Of a stretch of 62,632 bases of DNA, positions 26,983-36,816 are shown in pieces. This DNA comes from a virus. The DNA is taken from positions 1-62,632 of the IMG/VR virus record IMGVR_UViG_3300029319_009000. One strand, 5' to 3'. The stretch's first letter is position 1, and each line of letters opens with the position of its first letter. The notes under the pieces are model-generated. The model did no database searches and had not been told where the DNA came from. It was given only the letters and a program-made list of their open reading frames with translations. The position numbers and the translations under genes are program-made.

Positions 26983-28790
26983 TATCTAATAGTTCCTATA
27001 ATATCTGCGTCTGGGTACTTAACTTCAAAAATGACATCATCTTGTGCTAAAACCATTCTACCATCTGGCGAAGTGTTTGAATTTATATCATAAGAAAATG
27101 TTGAATATGCATCACCAATTTTTCTTTTAACAGAAATATTAACAACATCTAAAATTCCATCTACGTTTTTAAGAGTTCCAAAAATGTCACTAATTCTGAA
27201 TGGCTCTCCAATATCGTATTTTGTATTTAAATTTTCAAATTTGATTGCATCAATTGCTGTTTGCAGAACCTCGTACTTGTTTCTTTCTGGTGAGGCGACC
27301 AGATCGATTAATATTTCTAAATTTACTATTTTAGCATCCATTATATCAATAGTATCGTTAATCATTTTATAATTTGATAACCATGTTTTTAAATTGTTTT
27401 TTAAAGTAGTTGTAGATTCTACTAAATTTCCACTTTCATCTTCAGATATAATATACAGATTTAAATTTCTTTTGAAAGAATCTTTGTCCTGTACAATATT
27501 TGCTCTTTTTACTGCTCCAAATTTTGGTGGTAAGTTGTATACAACAACCTTGTAATCCTCGGCTGTAACTGCTCTATTTTGAGAAGAAAAAGATCCATAT
27601 GCCCTGTATTTTATTTCTTCGTTAGTCGGAGTAGAGATGCTTCCCAATATTGGTTTTTCGTTTTCAAACTCCAAAGATCCAATAACTTCTGCCATCTTTT
27701 GTTGCGATAATATATTATAATTTGCAAAAGAAAAATTCACATCAGAAACATTTACTAATGACCTAGTAGCTATGTTGTTCATATTAGTAGTATTTTTTCT
27801 ATAAGATATTGTTAATGTTGTATTTGCAGGGCTGATTCCCATTTTATCAGTTTTAATTAAATTAGTCGGATCAAAAGTCTCATCTGTTACATAATTTCTG
27901 CCATTGACCTGTAAAACTACCTTATTTGGGTCACTTATTAGTTCATTTGTTAAATTATCCTCAGAGCCATATCCAAATTGTAAATAATATTGATTGGCTA
28001 ATTGCTCAAATACAAATCTTCTTTGTACTTTTTTTGGCTTCATTATCATTGGAACCTTGTCACTATCAGAAGATTTGTTAATAATTGGCACGTATATTAT
28101 ATCTTGTGTTAAATAATCAACTTCATAATAAGAGTTGCCACTTGAATCTGTTACAGAAATGATTTCCGTAATATCTTGATCCGGGATTAATACCTTTTTA
28201 AATCTTTCATAAGACCCCACCGTTTCTGTTCTATTTCTTACTTGACCAGAAACAACCTTTCCATATGTTTTAATTGCCCAACTAGTAGGGACATTCGTTA
28301 TTGAATCCACGTTTGCAACAACTGTTTCATTACCAGCAACTGAAAAATCTACATCTTCGATTAGAGTAAAGACTGCTCCAGCAGCAGCGGTTGAGAACAC
28401 CGCTCCAGTTTTAAGTATTGGAGCATAATCCAAATCAGGTCCAGTTCCATTGAGCAAAGAAGGCACAATTATATAAAGAGTTACTTCGCCGGACGATGCA
28501 GGGACGCCTTTATACTTGTAGCCCATTTGTCTAGCTAATTTTATGATATTGTTTTGTTCAATGCTAGTTTCAATAAAGGACTCATTGACGTTATAATCCA
28601 TATAAAAGGATAACATATCTCCGACATAAGAAACAGTATCTAACATAATTGATCCAAAAGATGCTTCATTAAAATCTTGATATATATTTGGATAGTATCT
28701 TTTTACATGCGTAATAAGATCATCTCTAATACTTTGAAAATCTCTGCTAGTATAATTTATTGGTACTATATCTTTTTTTTGATTTGGCAA
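26982..28790 (-). CDS. Baseplate wedge protein, T4 gp6-like (J family)
   Basis: A 602-residue homologue of T4 gp6/phage Mu gp47/P2 J, which dimerises to form the inner iris of the baseplate of contractile tails. The N-terminus is diagnostic: INYTSRDFQSIRDDLI, then ASFGSIMLDTVSYVGDMLSFYMD and E-T-S-I-E-Q-N-N-I-I-K-L-A. Length matches T4 gp6 (660). The first codon is TTG (28790), supported by AGGAG 8 bases upstream; no better start lies nearby. It follows the gp25-like gene, the conserved order in T4-like phages. This is one of the two strongest markers that the window is from a myovirus. Confidence 0.93.
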   Translation of the reverse strand: MPNQKKDIVPINYTSRDFQSIRDDLITHVKRYYPNIYQDFNEASFGSIMLDTVSYVGDMLSFYMDYNVNESFIETSIEQNNIIKLARQMGYKYKGVPASSGEVTLYIIVPSLLNGTGPDLDYAPILKTGAVFSTAAAGAVFTLIEDVDFSVAGNETVVANVDSITNVPTSWAIKTYGKVVSGQVRNRTETVGSYERFKKVLIPDQDITEIISVTDSSGNSYYEVDYLTQDIIYVPIINKSSDSDKVPMIMKPKKVQRRFVFEQLANQYYLQFGYGSEDNLTNELISDPNKVVLQVNGRNYVTDETFDPTNLIKTDKMGISPANTTLTISYRKNTTNMNNIATRSLVNVSDVNFSFANYNILSQQKMAEVIGSLEFENEKPILGSISTPTNEEIKYRAYGSFSSQNRAVTAEDYKVVVYNLPPKFGAVKRANIVQDKDSFKRNLNLYIISEDESGNLVESTTTLKNNLKTWLSNYKMINDTIDIMDAKIVNLEILIDLVASPERNKYEVLQTAIDAIKFENLNTKYDIGEPFRISDIFGTLKNVDGILDVVNISVKRKIGDAYSTFSYDINSNTSPDGRMVLAQDDVIFEVKYPDADIIGTIR

Positions 28791-28840
28791 ATCTTTTTCT
28801 CCTCTACTTTAAGTAGTTAATTGTTTTTAATTTTTACCCT

Positions 28841-29245
28841 CTATCCAACAGAGACAACCAATGTGTCAGAAACGCCAAAGCTTCGTATTGTATAATCTAT
28901 CTTTATAAACATTTTATTTTGCATCGTTGAGTCAGGGTTTTCCACTAGCATATCTCCAAACCTTATTTTTACATCTCGTATGTTTACAAACGGCATATAT
29001 TTCGAAACTTGTTGCCTTATGTCTATTTTAATATTTTTTACAACTTGTGGACCAACATTTTGAAACAGATATTTATTGAGACCTACCCCAAATTCTGGGT
29101 CCATTACTCTTTCTCCGGGGGCAGTCAATAGTAAGCACTTAAGGTTCTGAGATACCGATTCTGACAATGTGACGTTCATTGCGAATCCAAATTTATTATC
29201 AGAAACCAATGGCAGCTTTGGTGAAACTGTATAAGTATAAGCCAT
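28841..29245 (-). CDS. Baseplate wedge protein, gp25/GPW family
   Basis: A 134-residue protein of the GPW/gp25 family, which links the baseplate to the sheath and starts sheath polymerisation. The family signature is clear: N-x-x-L-S-E-S-V-S-Q-N-L-K-C-L-L-L-T, then PGERVMDPEFGVGLNKYLF. Length matches T4 gp25 (132). A GGAGGGAG ribosome site precedes the ATG. It lies directly upstream of the gp6-like gene with a 50-base gap. Despite the historic lysozyme label, no catalytic role is expected. Confidence 0.95.
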   Translation of the reverse strand: MAYTYTVSPKLPLVSDNKFGFAMNVTLSESVSQNLKCLLLTAPGERVMDPEFGVGLNKYLFQNVGPQVVKNIKIDIRQQVSKYMPFVNIRDVKIRFGDMLVENPDSTMQNKMFIKIDYTIRSFGVSDTLVVSVG

Positions 29246-29260
29246 TTTTATCTCCCTCCA

Positions 29261-32200
29261 TTAAGATATGGTTTTATAAATAGATTTTACATTAACAATA
29301 GTTTGCATATTTGATACAAGAAGATTTTTTGTTTGCACATAATTTTCCTTGTTCAATAAACTAGTTGTTCTTAAGCCAGAAATAGCATTAAAGTGAACCA
29401 TGTTTTCTGGCGAAAAGCAATTCTTTATCAAAGCATTATATTGATTACTATTAATTAGATCGTTATTAAGATCTTTAAAATATGTATCCTCGGGGTTCCC
29501 CTTTGCGAAAGCGCCATGGAAATCACTCCAACTCATCGCTTTATTGAGATCCTGCTCAACATTAAAAATTGGAATTACCATCGAGTAATCGCTGTTAGAT
29601 CCATCATACTCATAAGTCGTACCAACGTCGTCACCGAATTGTTCATTCGCCTCCATTTTACCGCTCGGGTACTCCGAGCTAGCTGCAATTTTGATAAAAT
29701 CTATGTCTTTCCCGTCTACACATATAATTGATTTTTGCAAAGCAAGTTGTTTTTTTGAAGAAATATAAAAATTATTTGATGAACCTAGAGTGCCTTTACC
29801 GCCCGGACTTTGGTAATTTAAAAATAGTTCTTTTGCCCTCGCCTTTATGTCTCCTTCCATAGTCTTGTCGTCTTTACTATAGGCAACGCCAAAGCAAAGT
29901 CTTGCGCCAATACGAACCGGACCCTCACATATATTTATTAAAGAGCCTTGGGAAATCATCTTTGATGTAAATATATCATTTAATTCGTCAAGATGCTCCT
30001 TGTTTAGAGTTCCTCTCAAGTAAAGTTTATCAACATAGTCCGCCTTTGCAGTGAGATAAAAATAATTTTGTATAAAAAACATTCCATTTCTAAACTTTGC
30101 ATACCTGCCATCTGCAAATAAGCTGTATGGCTCATTAGACGTATCTGTAAACGCCTTTTTTCCTATTAAGTCAGAATTTCCCCAACTGGTGCTTATTGCA
30201 TTAAAAAGATTATATGATCCAGCATGCTTATGTACCTCAAGTCCTTCATTTCTACTATATATAAAATTCTCTGTTTGAAGCCAATTTTTAGATTTCTTAA
30301 GATTGCTTGGCACTTGATTCATTGCACTGTTAAAAGCATTAAGTACGCTTTTGTAATTTGTTTCAATATAATAATCAAACGCTCTTGTAGATCCAGTGTA
30401 TTCTTTTATTTGGTAAGACATCCTTTTTTTTATAAAATCATAAGTATTATTGGCATGGGTTTGATATCCGCTTGGTAAGCCTTGGAGCATCTTTTCTTTA
30501 ATATATGAACTTACAAATTCTGGAAAGAGTTCTTCCAAAGTTTGCTCGACGCCCCCTGCCTTGAACTCAAAAACTTCATAAAATGGCATAATCATTGCTA
30601 AATATTCTACTATATGAAGTCTAGCATAAGTGTAGAAAATACCATTTAACATAGAATACTGTTTTGGTCCTATCGTCGAAGTGTCGTTTGGATTATCATA
30701 TTCTGCCGCATCGAAATATTTAGTACATTCTTTTTTTGCTTGTTCATAATTTAAAATATTGTCAAAGTTGTTACTCAGGGCTTGAGAATATGCATTTAGA
30801 ACATTGGTCTGGTCTCCTTGCCAAGCATACCCCACTTTTCTGGCATATCTTTCTATCATGACTTGAAAAATAGTTCTAAAAAAGAAGTCTTGGGCTGTAT
30901 CTAAAAGTTCAATAAATACACCGTATGGCACAGGAGATCCATCTGATGATTTTTTGCTTCCGTCCGTCGCCCAATTTGAATTATTTTTAAAATAATTGTC
31001 TATCATTGCGTAAAAAGCTGCTTGGTTTTGAGAAAGCTTCAGAACATTTTGTGAAAAATTATAATTTTCATTATTATCTATCAATGTTTGAACGTAACTT
31101 GGAAGTTCTGGGTTTTTGAAATAGTAATATACCCCCTGCCCCGTGTACTTTGTCTTTGCAGAATCATATATGTAATTTTCTCCGTTCGGTCTAAGCCTAT
31201 ATGTAGGTCTTTGGTTGTCATACGCATCATCAACTAGTTTTTTATTGTGTTTGTACCCTGTTGCTGTTCCGTGATTCTCGGATGTGAATACTGGCGTGTA
31301 TGCGATTAATAAATTATCCGTATAAGAATCAGCTACTTGTTCTAAATTGGATTGGTATTCACTGCCAGAGATAATTAATTCGCTTTCAATCATTCCCGTT
31401 GTTTTTGCAGGACCAAGCAATGTAGATGCCATAGAATCGTTGCTTTTTTCTTGTCCCCCCAGCTTACCATTAATGCTGTTTAAAAGACCTTTTTCTCCAG
31501 TTTCAGGGTTATTATATAATTTTAGACTTACATTAGAACACTGATCATCTATTAATGTTATTAATTCTTGATACATTTCTACGTTTGATCCAAATTCTTT
31601 TTGATATATAGAATCGTATGCTTCCGGGTTTGGACACTTATTTTTCATAATATCTTTTAATTTTTCTGCAACGCTTACGCAATAATCTGAATCTAACGCT
31701 TTTTCTTTCATTTTTTCTTCTACTTTTGCTATTGCTTGAGGAGTTGTCTCTTCGCCCAAACAAACAAAAAGGTTAGACACTTTTGATTGAGTATTTATTG
31801 AATCGAAAATTGTTGGAAATTGTTGTTGCGTGTACTTACGAATTGATTCAAGCACGACTATTGAAGAAGATCCACGCAGAAGAGCCAACATTTCTACAGG
31901 AGAAATCATTGACGATACTCCATCTAAGTACTGCCTTGGTAATGTAAGCATGTCTGAGGGTATGAAAACTCCACATCTTAAAAATTTCTCTACAATAAAT
32001 TTATCATAACTTTCAGGCGATACTTTTATTGATTCTTGTATAATTGCATTACAATTTTCTGCCCCATAGTCTTTGACTAACAAATCTGCTGGTGAGGGGT
32101 TTAATGCGTCTGACTTTTTCTCCGCCAGTGTTTCATCATCGTCGTCGCCCTCTACTTGGCTTATCAAATATGCTGCGACTCCAATGACACCTAAAGTTGC

Positions 32201-34054
32201 TGCCCCAGCAAGCAAAGCCTGACAGTTTAGTTGAAGAAAGACTTTTATAAGAGAATATATCAGGCTGTCTTTGGCTTCTTTTACAATATTCTTTCCAGCG
32301 TCTTTTATTCCCTGTAAGAGATTGAATGTGGGCATTGCCCAGTCTTTGAATGATAGATCAAACAGCTCTTTCCAGCTATCTCCGTCACCAACTATTCCAA
32401 ATAGCCATGCCCAGCCCCAATCGCCAAGGTCGTCGAATTGACCGGAACCACCGGGACCATCAGGTATGCCAGCTAATGGGGGTACGCTACCTCCCTCGTC
32501 TTCAATATCATCATTGCTTTTTTCTATAAGTTCACATATAAAAGTAATAAAATTTGCTACATCTGCCCCATACATAAATTGAGAATTTCTTAACTCCATA
32601 GATTTAAGCTTAAACGCTTCTAAAGATTTACTAGAACTGTAGCAGTTAAAGCCTAGACTGTTTTCCCCTTCTCCATCAAGTATTAATCCAAACTGTTGTG
32701 CCATTGACCCTAAAAATAAAGCCGCGCTTATGGCAATACCAAGCTGTTCTTGTTGTACTGGGGTTAAAAGGGGCTTTTCTTCAACTGGAACCACCTCTAT
32801 TACTGGTACTGGGTCTATGCAATACTCTTCAGACAAAAAATCTGTTAGAACTGGTTCTGGTAAGGAACATAGCTTTTGGTGATTTAAAAACAAATGCCCA
32901 AACCTTGGCTCGTTAAAAGGGTAGCTAGTTTTAACCAAACTTAAACCAGTAGATAATGTTGTTTTTTCGCCAGAGTTGTTGTAATAATATACTGCTAGTA
33001 AATTATAATTTCCATCATTTGAAAAACAAATCTCTATTTTTTTATATTTTGGATCAGCAGTGCATGCATCTTCTGAGGCAGCTTGGTTTGATGTCGAGCC
33101 CAGATCAATACCATTTGCTTCTAATAAAAACTTTATTTTATTGATTCCCTCACCCTGCTTTTGCATCTCATTTATAAAATCAAAGTTAGTGACTTTAATG
33201 TTTGATTGTACATATTTTTTATATAGATCTATTAAGCATTGGAATATATCGTCTCTTATTCCATTTAAGTCCTCGATGCTGTTCGCTGGAATGGTAATAC
33301 AATAATTATCATCAACTGATTCAGGCTCTGCGGGTATATTTCTCTCTTTCAGCCACTCAATGTATATAGCAGGTATTGTTACTAGCATCATCAATTGAGA
33401 TCCGGGTCTCGTACTGAGGTAATATTCTTTCACATAACAGCTTTGTAAGCCTTGTTTAAAACCATTTTGGGAGTATACAGTTCCCGCCCCCGACCCCGCA
33501 CTATAATTAAGGTCAAAATACTCATACATATAAGCAATTGCCTCTGTTTTTGCCTCATCCTTTTTGTCCTCCAATGTCCCATCATCTATACATGTATACG
33601 GCAAAGTTACAGTGAACCACCACTCTCCATTCCCGGAGTGGTAGTAGGGAGATGTGCTGTTCATCCAAGTTTTGGAAGGAGCTAGAGCTTCCTCTAAAGC
33701 CGTTAGTGTTTTCAGGCTAACATCTGATTTTGGGAGTATTGGCTTTATAAGCAGAGAGTCTTTTACTAAATGCTGCGTCAAAACATAGCCTATAGTTTGA
33801 CCATACCTAACGTATGACCAGACACTATTTCCCGTAACCCATTCCCTGAGCATTGTGACAGATTCACCTTCCGTGATAGTGCTCTTAACGGCAGATGATA
33901 AAGAGGGTTTTTCATATAAATTAACAACTTCAAGTGGGGTTACATCCTCCACCGAACCTACAATATCTTGCCCCTCTTCATCGTATTTTTTGGGAATTGT
34001 GGAGACTGTGTGAGTTGCTCCATTTATGTTTTCGTAGTTTAAGTTCTGTGTCAT
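29261..34054 (-). CDS. Giant baseplate-associated protein with SH3 domain and hydrophobic segment
   Basis: A 1597-residue protein upstream of gp25. Residues about 45-115 form a bacterial SH3-type domain (VVNLYEKPSLSSAVKSTI, then WSYVRYGQTIGYVLTQHL), which commonly binds peptidoglycan or peptides. Near residues 610-632 a strongly hydrophobic, Ala/Gly/Val-rich segment could cross a membrane; it is followed by an acidic run (GDDDDE). In baseplate proteins such a segment may be exposed only during injection. No lysozyme motif was seen. Its place next to gp25 and the hub/spike-like genes suggests a baseplate hub, wedge or tape-measure-linked role, but I cannot match it to a T4 protein. The start has TAGGAT upstream. 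Confidence 0.7.
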   Translation of the reverse strand: MTQNLNYENINGATHTVSTIPKKYDEEGQDIVGSVEDVTPLEVVNLYEKPSLSSAVKSTITEGESVTMLREWVTGNSVWSYVRYGQTIGYVLTQHLVKDSLLIKPILPKSDVSLKTLTALEEALAPSKTWMNSTSPYYHSGNGEWWFTVTLPYTCIDDGTLEDKKDEAKTEAIAYMYEYFDLNYSAGSGAGTVYSQNGFKQGLQSCYVKEYYLSTRPGSQLMMLVTIPAIYIEWLKERNIPAEPESVDDNYCITIPANSIEDLNGIRDDIFQCLIDLYKKYVQSNIKVTNFDFINEMQKQGEGINKIKFLLEANGIDLGSTSNQAASEDACTADPKYKKIEICFSNDGNYNLLAVYYYNNSGEKTTLSTGLSLVKTSYPFNEPRFGHLFLNHQKLCSLPEPVLTDFLSEEYCIDPVPVIEVVPVEEKPLLTPVQQEQLGIAISAALFLGSMAQQFGLILDGEGENSLGFNCYSSSKSLEAFKLKSMELRNSQFMYGADVANFITFICELIEKSNDDIEDEGGSVPPLAGIPDGPGGSGQFDDLGDWGWAWLFGIVGDGDSWKELFDLSFKDWAMPTFNLLQGIKDAGKNIVKEAKDSLIYSLIKVFLQLNCQALLAGAATLGVIGVAAYLISQVEGDDDDETLAEKKSDALNPSPADLLVKDYGAENCNAIIQESIKVSPESYDKFIVEKFLRCGVFIPSDMLTLPRQYLDGVSSMISPVEMLALLRGSSSIVVLESIRKYTQQQFPTIFDSINTQSKVSNLFVCLGEETTPQAIAKVEEKMKEKALDSDYCVSVAEKLKDIMKNKCPNPEAYDSIYQKEFGSNVEMYQELITLIDDQCSNVSLKLYNNPETGEKGLLNSINGKLGGQEKSNDSMASTLLGPAKTTGMIESELIISGSEYQSNLEQVADSYTDNLLIAYTPVFTSENHGTATGYKHNKKLVDDAYDNQRPTYRLRPNGENYIYDSAKTKYTGQGVYYYFKNPELPSYVQTLIDNNENYNFSQNVLKLSQNQAAFYAMIDNYFKNNSNWATDGSKKSSDGSPVPYGVFIELLDTAQDFFFRTIFQVMIERYARKVGYAWQGDQTNVLNAYSQALSNNFDNILNYEQAKKECTKYFDAAEYDNPNDTSTIGPKQYSMLNGIFYTYARLHIVEYLAMIMPFYEVFEFKAGGVEQTLEELFPEFVSSYIKEKMLQGLPSGYQTHANNTYDFIKKRMSYQIKEYTGSTRAFDYYIETNYKSVLNAFNSAMNQVPSNLKKSKNWLQTENFIYSRNEGLEVHKHAGSYNLFNAISTSWGNSDLIGKKAFTDTSNEPYSLFADGRYAKFRNGMFFIQNYFYLTAKADYVDKLYLRGTLNKEHLDELNDIFTSKMISQGSLINICEGPVRIGARLCFGVAYSKDDKTMEGDIKARAKELFLNYQSPGGKGTLGSSNNFYISSKKQLALQKSIICVDGKDIDFIKIAASSEYPSGKMEANEQFGDDVGTTYEYDGSNSDYSMVIPIFNVEQDLNKAMSWSDFHGAFAKGNPEDTYFKDLNNDLINSNQYNALIKNCFSPENMVHFNAISGLRTTSLLNKENYVQTKNLLVSNMQTIVNVKSIYKTIS

Positions 34055-34071
34055 TTGTAAATCCTAAAATT

Positions 34072-35007
34072 CTAGTTAGTCTTATTGAATCTACTTAATA
34101 TATACTTAGATCCACCCGCAGTTAAATAGTCTGCATCTGTAAACGTCATGTTCATTATTACTGCCAAATGCATTGGAATATCCATAATACCTAGTTGTGC
34201 GGCATCTGCTGCTGCGGCTGCTGCCAGTTCTACTGAGGGGGCTGCGACTCCGGGTCCAGCGGGTGAAGCGGTTATGTGTGTGTGGGCTGCCAATGTTGCG
34301 TCGAGCGCGAGTTGTTTTTGTGCAAGAGAGTCTATTGCATTTGCCAATTCTCCAATGTGAGCTTGAATTTCTTGCAAACAATGTACCAAATTATTACCCT
34401 TTACCATTGGCTGTAGTCCGTATTTTATGTTACCAGCTATTAAATCAATCCCGTTAATTCTTGTAATTTTCCCGCCCAGTGAATTATTTTTATCAGTTGC
34501 AGTAACTAATTTAATACCCTCCCTAGCGATAACACGGACTGCATCGGCTTTTATTCCAATTGCTGATTTTCCGGTTGATCTTCTTACTCCGGTGGCTGAT
34601 TTAATACTAAAATATTCATCTATATCCGCTTTTTGGCTTATATAAATTCTTGCGGCGTCTTTTTCGAAGTCATTATCAACATAATTATCGTCCCCTGCCT
34701 CATCTTTCATCGGCTTACCATTGAAGCTTCTCCCCACAACTATATCAATTGCTCCGGCTCCAGTGTGACCCATACTTCCGTAACCTGAATTCAAACCAGC
34801 ATTTCTGTCCCTCCCCATGACAATCCATTGATTATTTTTTGGCTGTCCTTCTGCCAAGATTACTTCATTGGGGGCTTTTCTGTAGTTTGGAACTGGTTCT
34901 ATTAAATTATCACCTAAAATTCCTCCAGTAGAAACGGCTTCTTCCTGTGTAATATTGTTTAGCTTATCTTGTATATTTTTTGGGAATTTACTTATATCAT
35001 AACTCAC
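34072..35007 (-). CDS. Probable baseplate hub/spike protein
   Basis: A 311-residue protein. The middle (ARIYISQKADIDEYFSIK, then GKSAIGIKADAVRVIAREGIKLVTA) has the repeating short-strand pattern of beta-prism/needle spike domains like the T4 gp5 C-terminus. This is followed by a helical segment (residues about 205-245) and an Ala-rich part (AAAAAADAAQ). It starts with GTG (35007) behind AGAGG. The partner upstream (35033-35830) looks like an OB-fold protein, so the two could be the split halves of a gp5-like spike. No lysozyme domain is present. Assignment is by fold pattern and context and needs structural prediction. Confidence 0.6.
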   Translation of the reverse strand: MSYDISKFPKNIQDKLNNITQEEAVSTGGILGDNLIEPVPNYRKAPNEVILAEGQPKNNQWIVMGRDRNAGLNSGYGSMGHTGAGAIDIVVGRSFNGKPMKDEAGDDNYVDNDFEKDAARIYISQKADIDEYFSIKSATGVRRSTGKSAIGIKADAVRVIAREGIKLVTATDKNNSLGGKITRINGIDLIAGNIKYGLQPMVKGNNLVHCLQEIQAHIGELANAIDSLAQKQLALDATLAAHTHITASPAGPGVAAPSVELAAAAAADAAQLGIMDIPMHLAVIMNMTFTDADYLTAGGSKYILSRFNKTN

Positions 35008-35032
35008 TTTATCAGCCTCTCTTTTTGCACAC

Positions 35033-35830
35033 TTATGTATAGACTACTGGTGTTGCGACTTGTCCCTGCTCATTGGGGTTTGGATCATTATGTTGACCAG
35101 CAGCGGGTATGGTAGAAGTTTCATCTCCCACCTGTATTCCCGCTACTGGACCGAAATTTGAAGATGCATTACCCACTATCCTAGTTGTCGAAGGATACAG
35201 ACCATGATCAGAATTTAGCGGTCCTATGTAACATCCCCCCTGCTGGGTTACTCTGTTTGTAAAGTCAACAATAACTATGTCACCAATTTTCGGTAATCCA
35301 GTTCCCCTTGTTTGCGAAGAGAATCCGACAAACTTAGGGTACATACTAATAATATTATTATCTATGCTATGCCTATCCAGTTCGGAGTTTAATGAAATTT
35401 CATTTTTTTCTTTTGGTTTAGCTGCTGTTTTGGGGATGGGTAGATGCGGGTGCAATTCTGGTATTCTGACTCTTATAACAAATTGAGTAGACTTTGCGGA
35501 GGTAGGGGAGTTTGTTGCCGTGTGGATTCTCTCTAGGTCGCTTTTGCTTCCAGCTTGTTCGCTTCCTTTAGAATCAACCCGCAACACAACACCTCGATAT
35601 GGACCAGATATTGCAATAATAGGACTTCTTCGCTCGGAAGCTTTTCTTGCTTGAACAAAAAAATTTGGCTGCATGCCCATTTCTTGCATGTGTTCAAATG
35701 AGTCAGATGTTGATATAAAATTATTCAAAACTCCATATGGAATATTTAAGTTATCATACTCAGACTTGTCTCCTATCTCATCTACACTTAGTCCCACTGA
35801 GCCCGTTACTTTCTGATTGTTTCCAGTCAT
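35033..35830 (-). CDS. Probable baseplate spike/hub protein with OB-like domain
   Basis: A 265-residue protein. The segment RRSPIIAISGPYRGVVLRVD, then FVIRVRIPELHPHLPIP, and later GLPKIGDIVIVDFTNRVTQQGGCYIGPL matches the strand order of the gp5/VgrG-like OB-fold. In that fold P-x-x-G-D-x-V-x-V-x-F and a following G-Y/C-Y-I-G are typical. The C-terminus is a Pro/Asn/Gln-rich tail. It overlaps the upstream 94-residue gene (stop and start share TAATG). With the 311-residue neighbour it probably forms the central spike. Inference from pattern and location. Confidence 0.62.
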   Translation of the reverse strand: MTGNNQKVTGSVGLSVDEIGDKSEYDNLNIPYGVLNNFISTSDSFEHMQEMGMQPNFFVQARKASERRSPIIAISGPYRGVVLRVDSKGSEQAGSKSDLERIHTATNSPTSAKSTQFVIRVRIPELHPHLPIPKTAAKPKEKNEISLNSELDRHSIDNNIISMYPKFVGFSSQTRGTGLPKIGDIVIVDFTNRVTQQGGCYIGPLNSDHGLYPSTTRIVGNASSNFGPVAGIQVGDETSTIPAAGQHNDPNPNEQGQVATPVVYT

Positions 35831-36114
35831 TATCCCGTCTCCTTAATCAAGTCAAACAATTCTTCCTTGTCTTTGGTGCTCAATTCTTCAGATCCATCCG
35901 TCTTTTTCTGAAGGAGTGCACTGACCTTAACGAGTTGTTCGTTTGATCTTTGTAGGGTTTCAACATATTTAGCAGCAACAACGCCGACTTTTTCCTTGCG
36001 TTCGTCGTCTTTTTTCATGTATTCCATCAACTCCATCAATAGAGTTGTAGTAATAGCCCTGTCACTTCTTATGTTTTTGATTGCTTCGTCAATATAGGAT
36101 TCTAAATCTTTCAT
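35830..36114 (-). CDS. Small hypothetical phage protein
   Basis: A 94-residue, mostly helical, charged protein (many Lys/Glu; segments ERKEKVGVVAAKYVETLQ and DKEELFDLIKETG), likely a coiled coil. No known domain. The upstream 20-base gap holds an AT-only 9-bp inverted repeat that contains the sigma-factor stop codon, and there is no Shine-Dalgarno, so initiation may depend on coupling. Coding status is supported by tight packing between genes and a TAATG junction with the next gene. Confidence 0.65.
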   Translation of the reverse strand: MKDLESYIDEAIKNIRSDRAITTTLLMELMEYMKKDDERKEKVGVVAAKYVETLQRSNEQLVKVSALLQKKTDGSEELSTKDKEELFDLIKETG

Positions 36115-36117
36115 AAT

Positions 36118-36140
36118 ATATAATTAGTGCTTAATTATAT
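36118..36140 (-). repeat. AT-rich inverted repeat at the sigma-factor stop
   Basis: ATATAATTA (36118-36126) pairs with TAATTATAT (36132-36140) around a 5-base loop. It spans the stop codon of the gp55-like gene and sits just before the ATG of the 94-residue gene, which lacks a ribosome site. It could be a weak hairpin affecting translation or RNA processing. Confidence 0.45.
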
Positions 36141-36815
36141 TTCTCCACGATTCCATTTCTTTTTAAATACCCTATATCTAACTCTCATTTTGTTTAAATT
36201 ATTAACGACTTGTTTTGTGTTTAAGCCTGTAATCTCTCTGATGTAAAAGTAGATTGCTTTTTTATTGTAGATGTCGATGCAATCTGGTGAAGACAATAGC
36301 ATGCGAATTGCTTCATACACTTTTTCTTCATTAGGCTTCATTGTAATTGCCTTTTCCCAATGATTTATTTCTTTCCACAGATGAGTCCAAAATTCTTTTT
36401 CTACCCTCTTAGAATAATATTCGTTTTCAACTGTTAATTTTGATAAATCTATGTTTTTTGGCAGGTCGTCTATCTGCACTTCTCTTTGATTGCTTTGATT
36501 TGTTTTTCTTACCTTGTGAATAAACCAGTTCTTTGTAATTACTGAGAAGTATGAAAAGGCTTTGGATCCTTTATTTGGATCGTATTTATCCAAAATAGTT
36601 GTAAGCCAAATTTTACACTCGTCCTTGAGGACATCGATGTTTGGAAGGTTTGTAAACCTGTAGGTATAAATAATCTTGTCCACCATCTCGCTGAAGGCTG
36701 GCTCGATGTATTCTATGTAAAGCTCTGTTCTTATTTTAATATCGTCAGTTCTTGCATACTGTACGATTGCATCTTCGTGGACTTGTGTGAAATATAGGTT
36801 CTTTTTTTTAGTCAT
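36135..36815 (-). CDS. Late-transcription sigma factor, T4 gp55-like
   Basis: A 226-residue divergent sigma70-family protein. The central block DKYDPNKGSKAFSYFSVITK, followed by NWFIHKVRK, is the region 2-like core of gp55-family late sigma factors, where the K/R-rich end binds the -10 element. The remainder includes a helical C-terminal part (VNNLNKMRVRYRVFKKKW). In T4 this factor recognises TATAAATA and needs gp33 and the gp45 clamp; neither is in this window. One base separates it from the upstream gene's stop, and no clear Shine-Dalgarno is present. Its presence implies a dedicated late promoter class, which I could not identify convincingly. Confidence 0.85.
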   Translation of the reverse strand: MTKKKNLYFTQVHEDAIVQYARTDDIKIRTELYIEYIEPAFSEMVDKIIYTYRFTNLPNIDVLKDECKIWLTTILDKYDPNKGSKAFSYFSVITKNWFIHKVRKTNQSNQREVQIDDLPKNIDLSKLTVENEYYSKRVEKEFWTHLWKEINHWEKAITMKPNEEKVYEAIRMLLSSPDCIDIYNKKAIYFYIREITGLNTKQVVNNLNKMRVRYRVFKKKWNRGEI

Positions 36816-36816
36816 A

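Noticed and set aside
28822-28834. CTACTTTAAGTAG inverted repeat as a terminator between gp25 and gp6
   Set aside because: Stem is 5 AT-rich pairs with no T-tract; too weak.
28841-29245. Lysozyme activity for the gp25-like protein
   Set aside because: The old label is not supported by catalytic residues; the family is structural.
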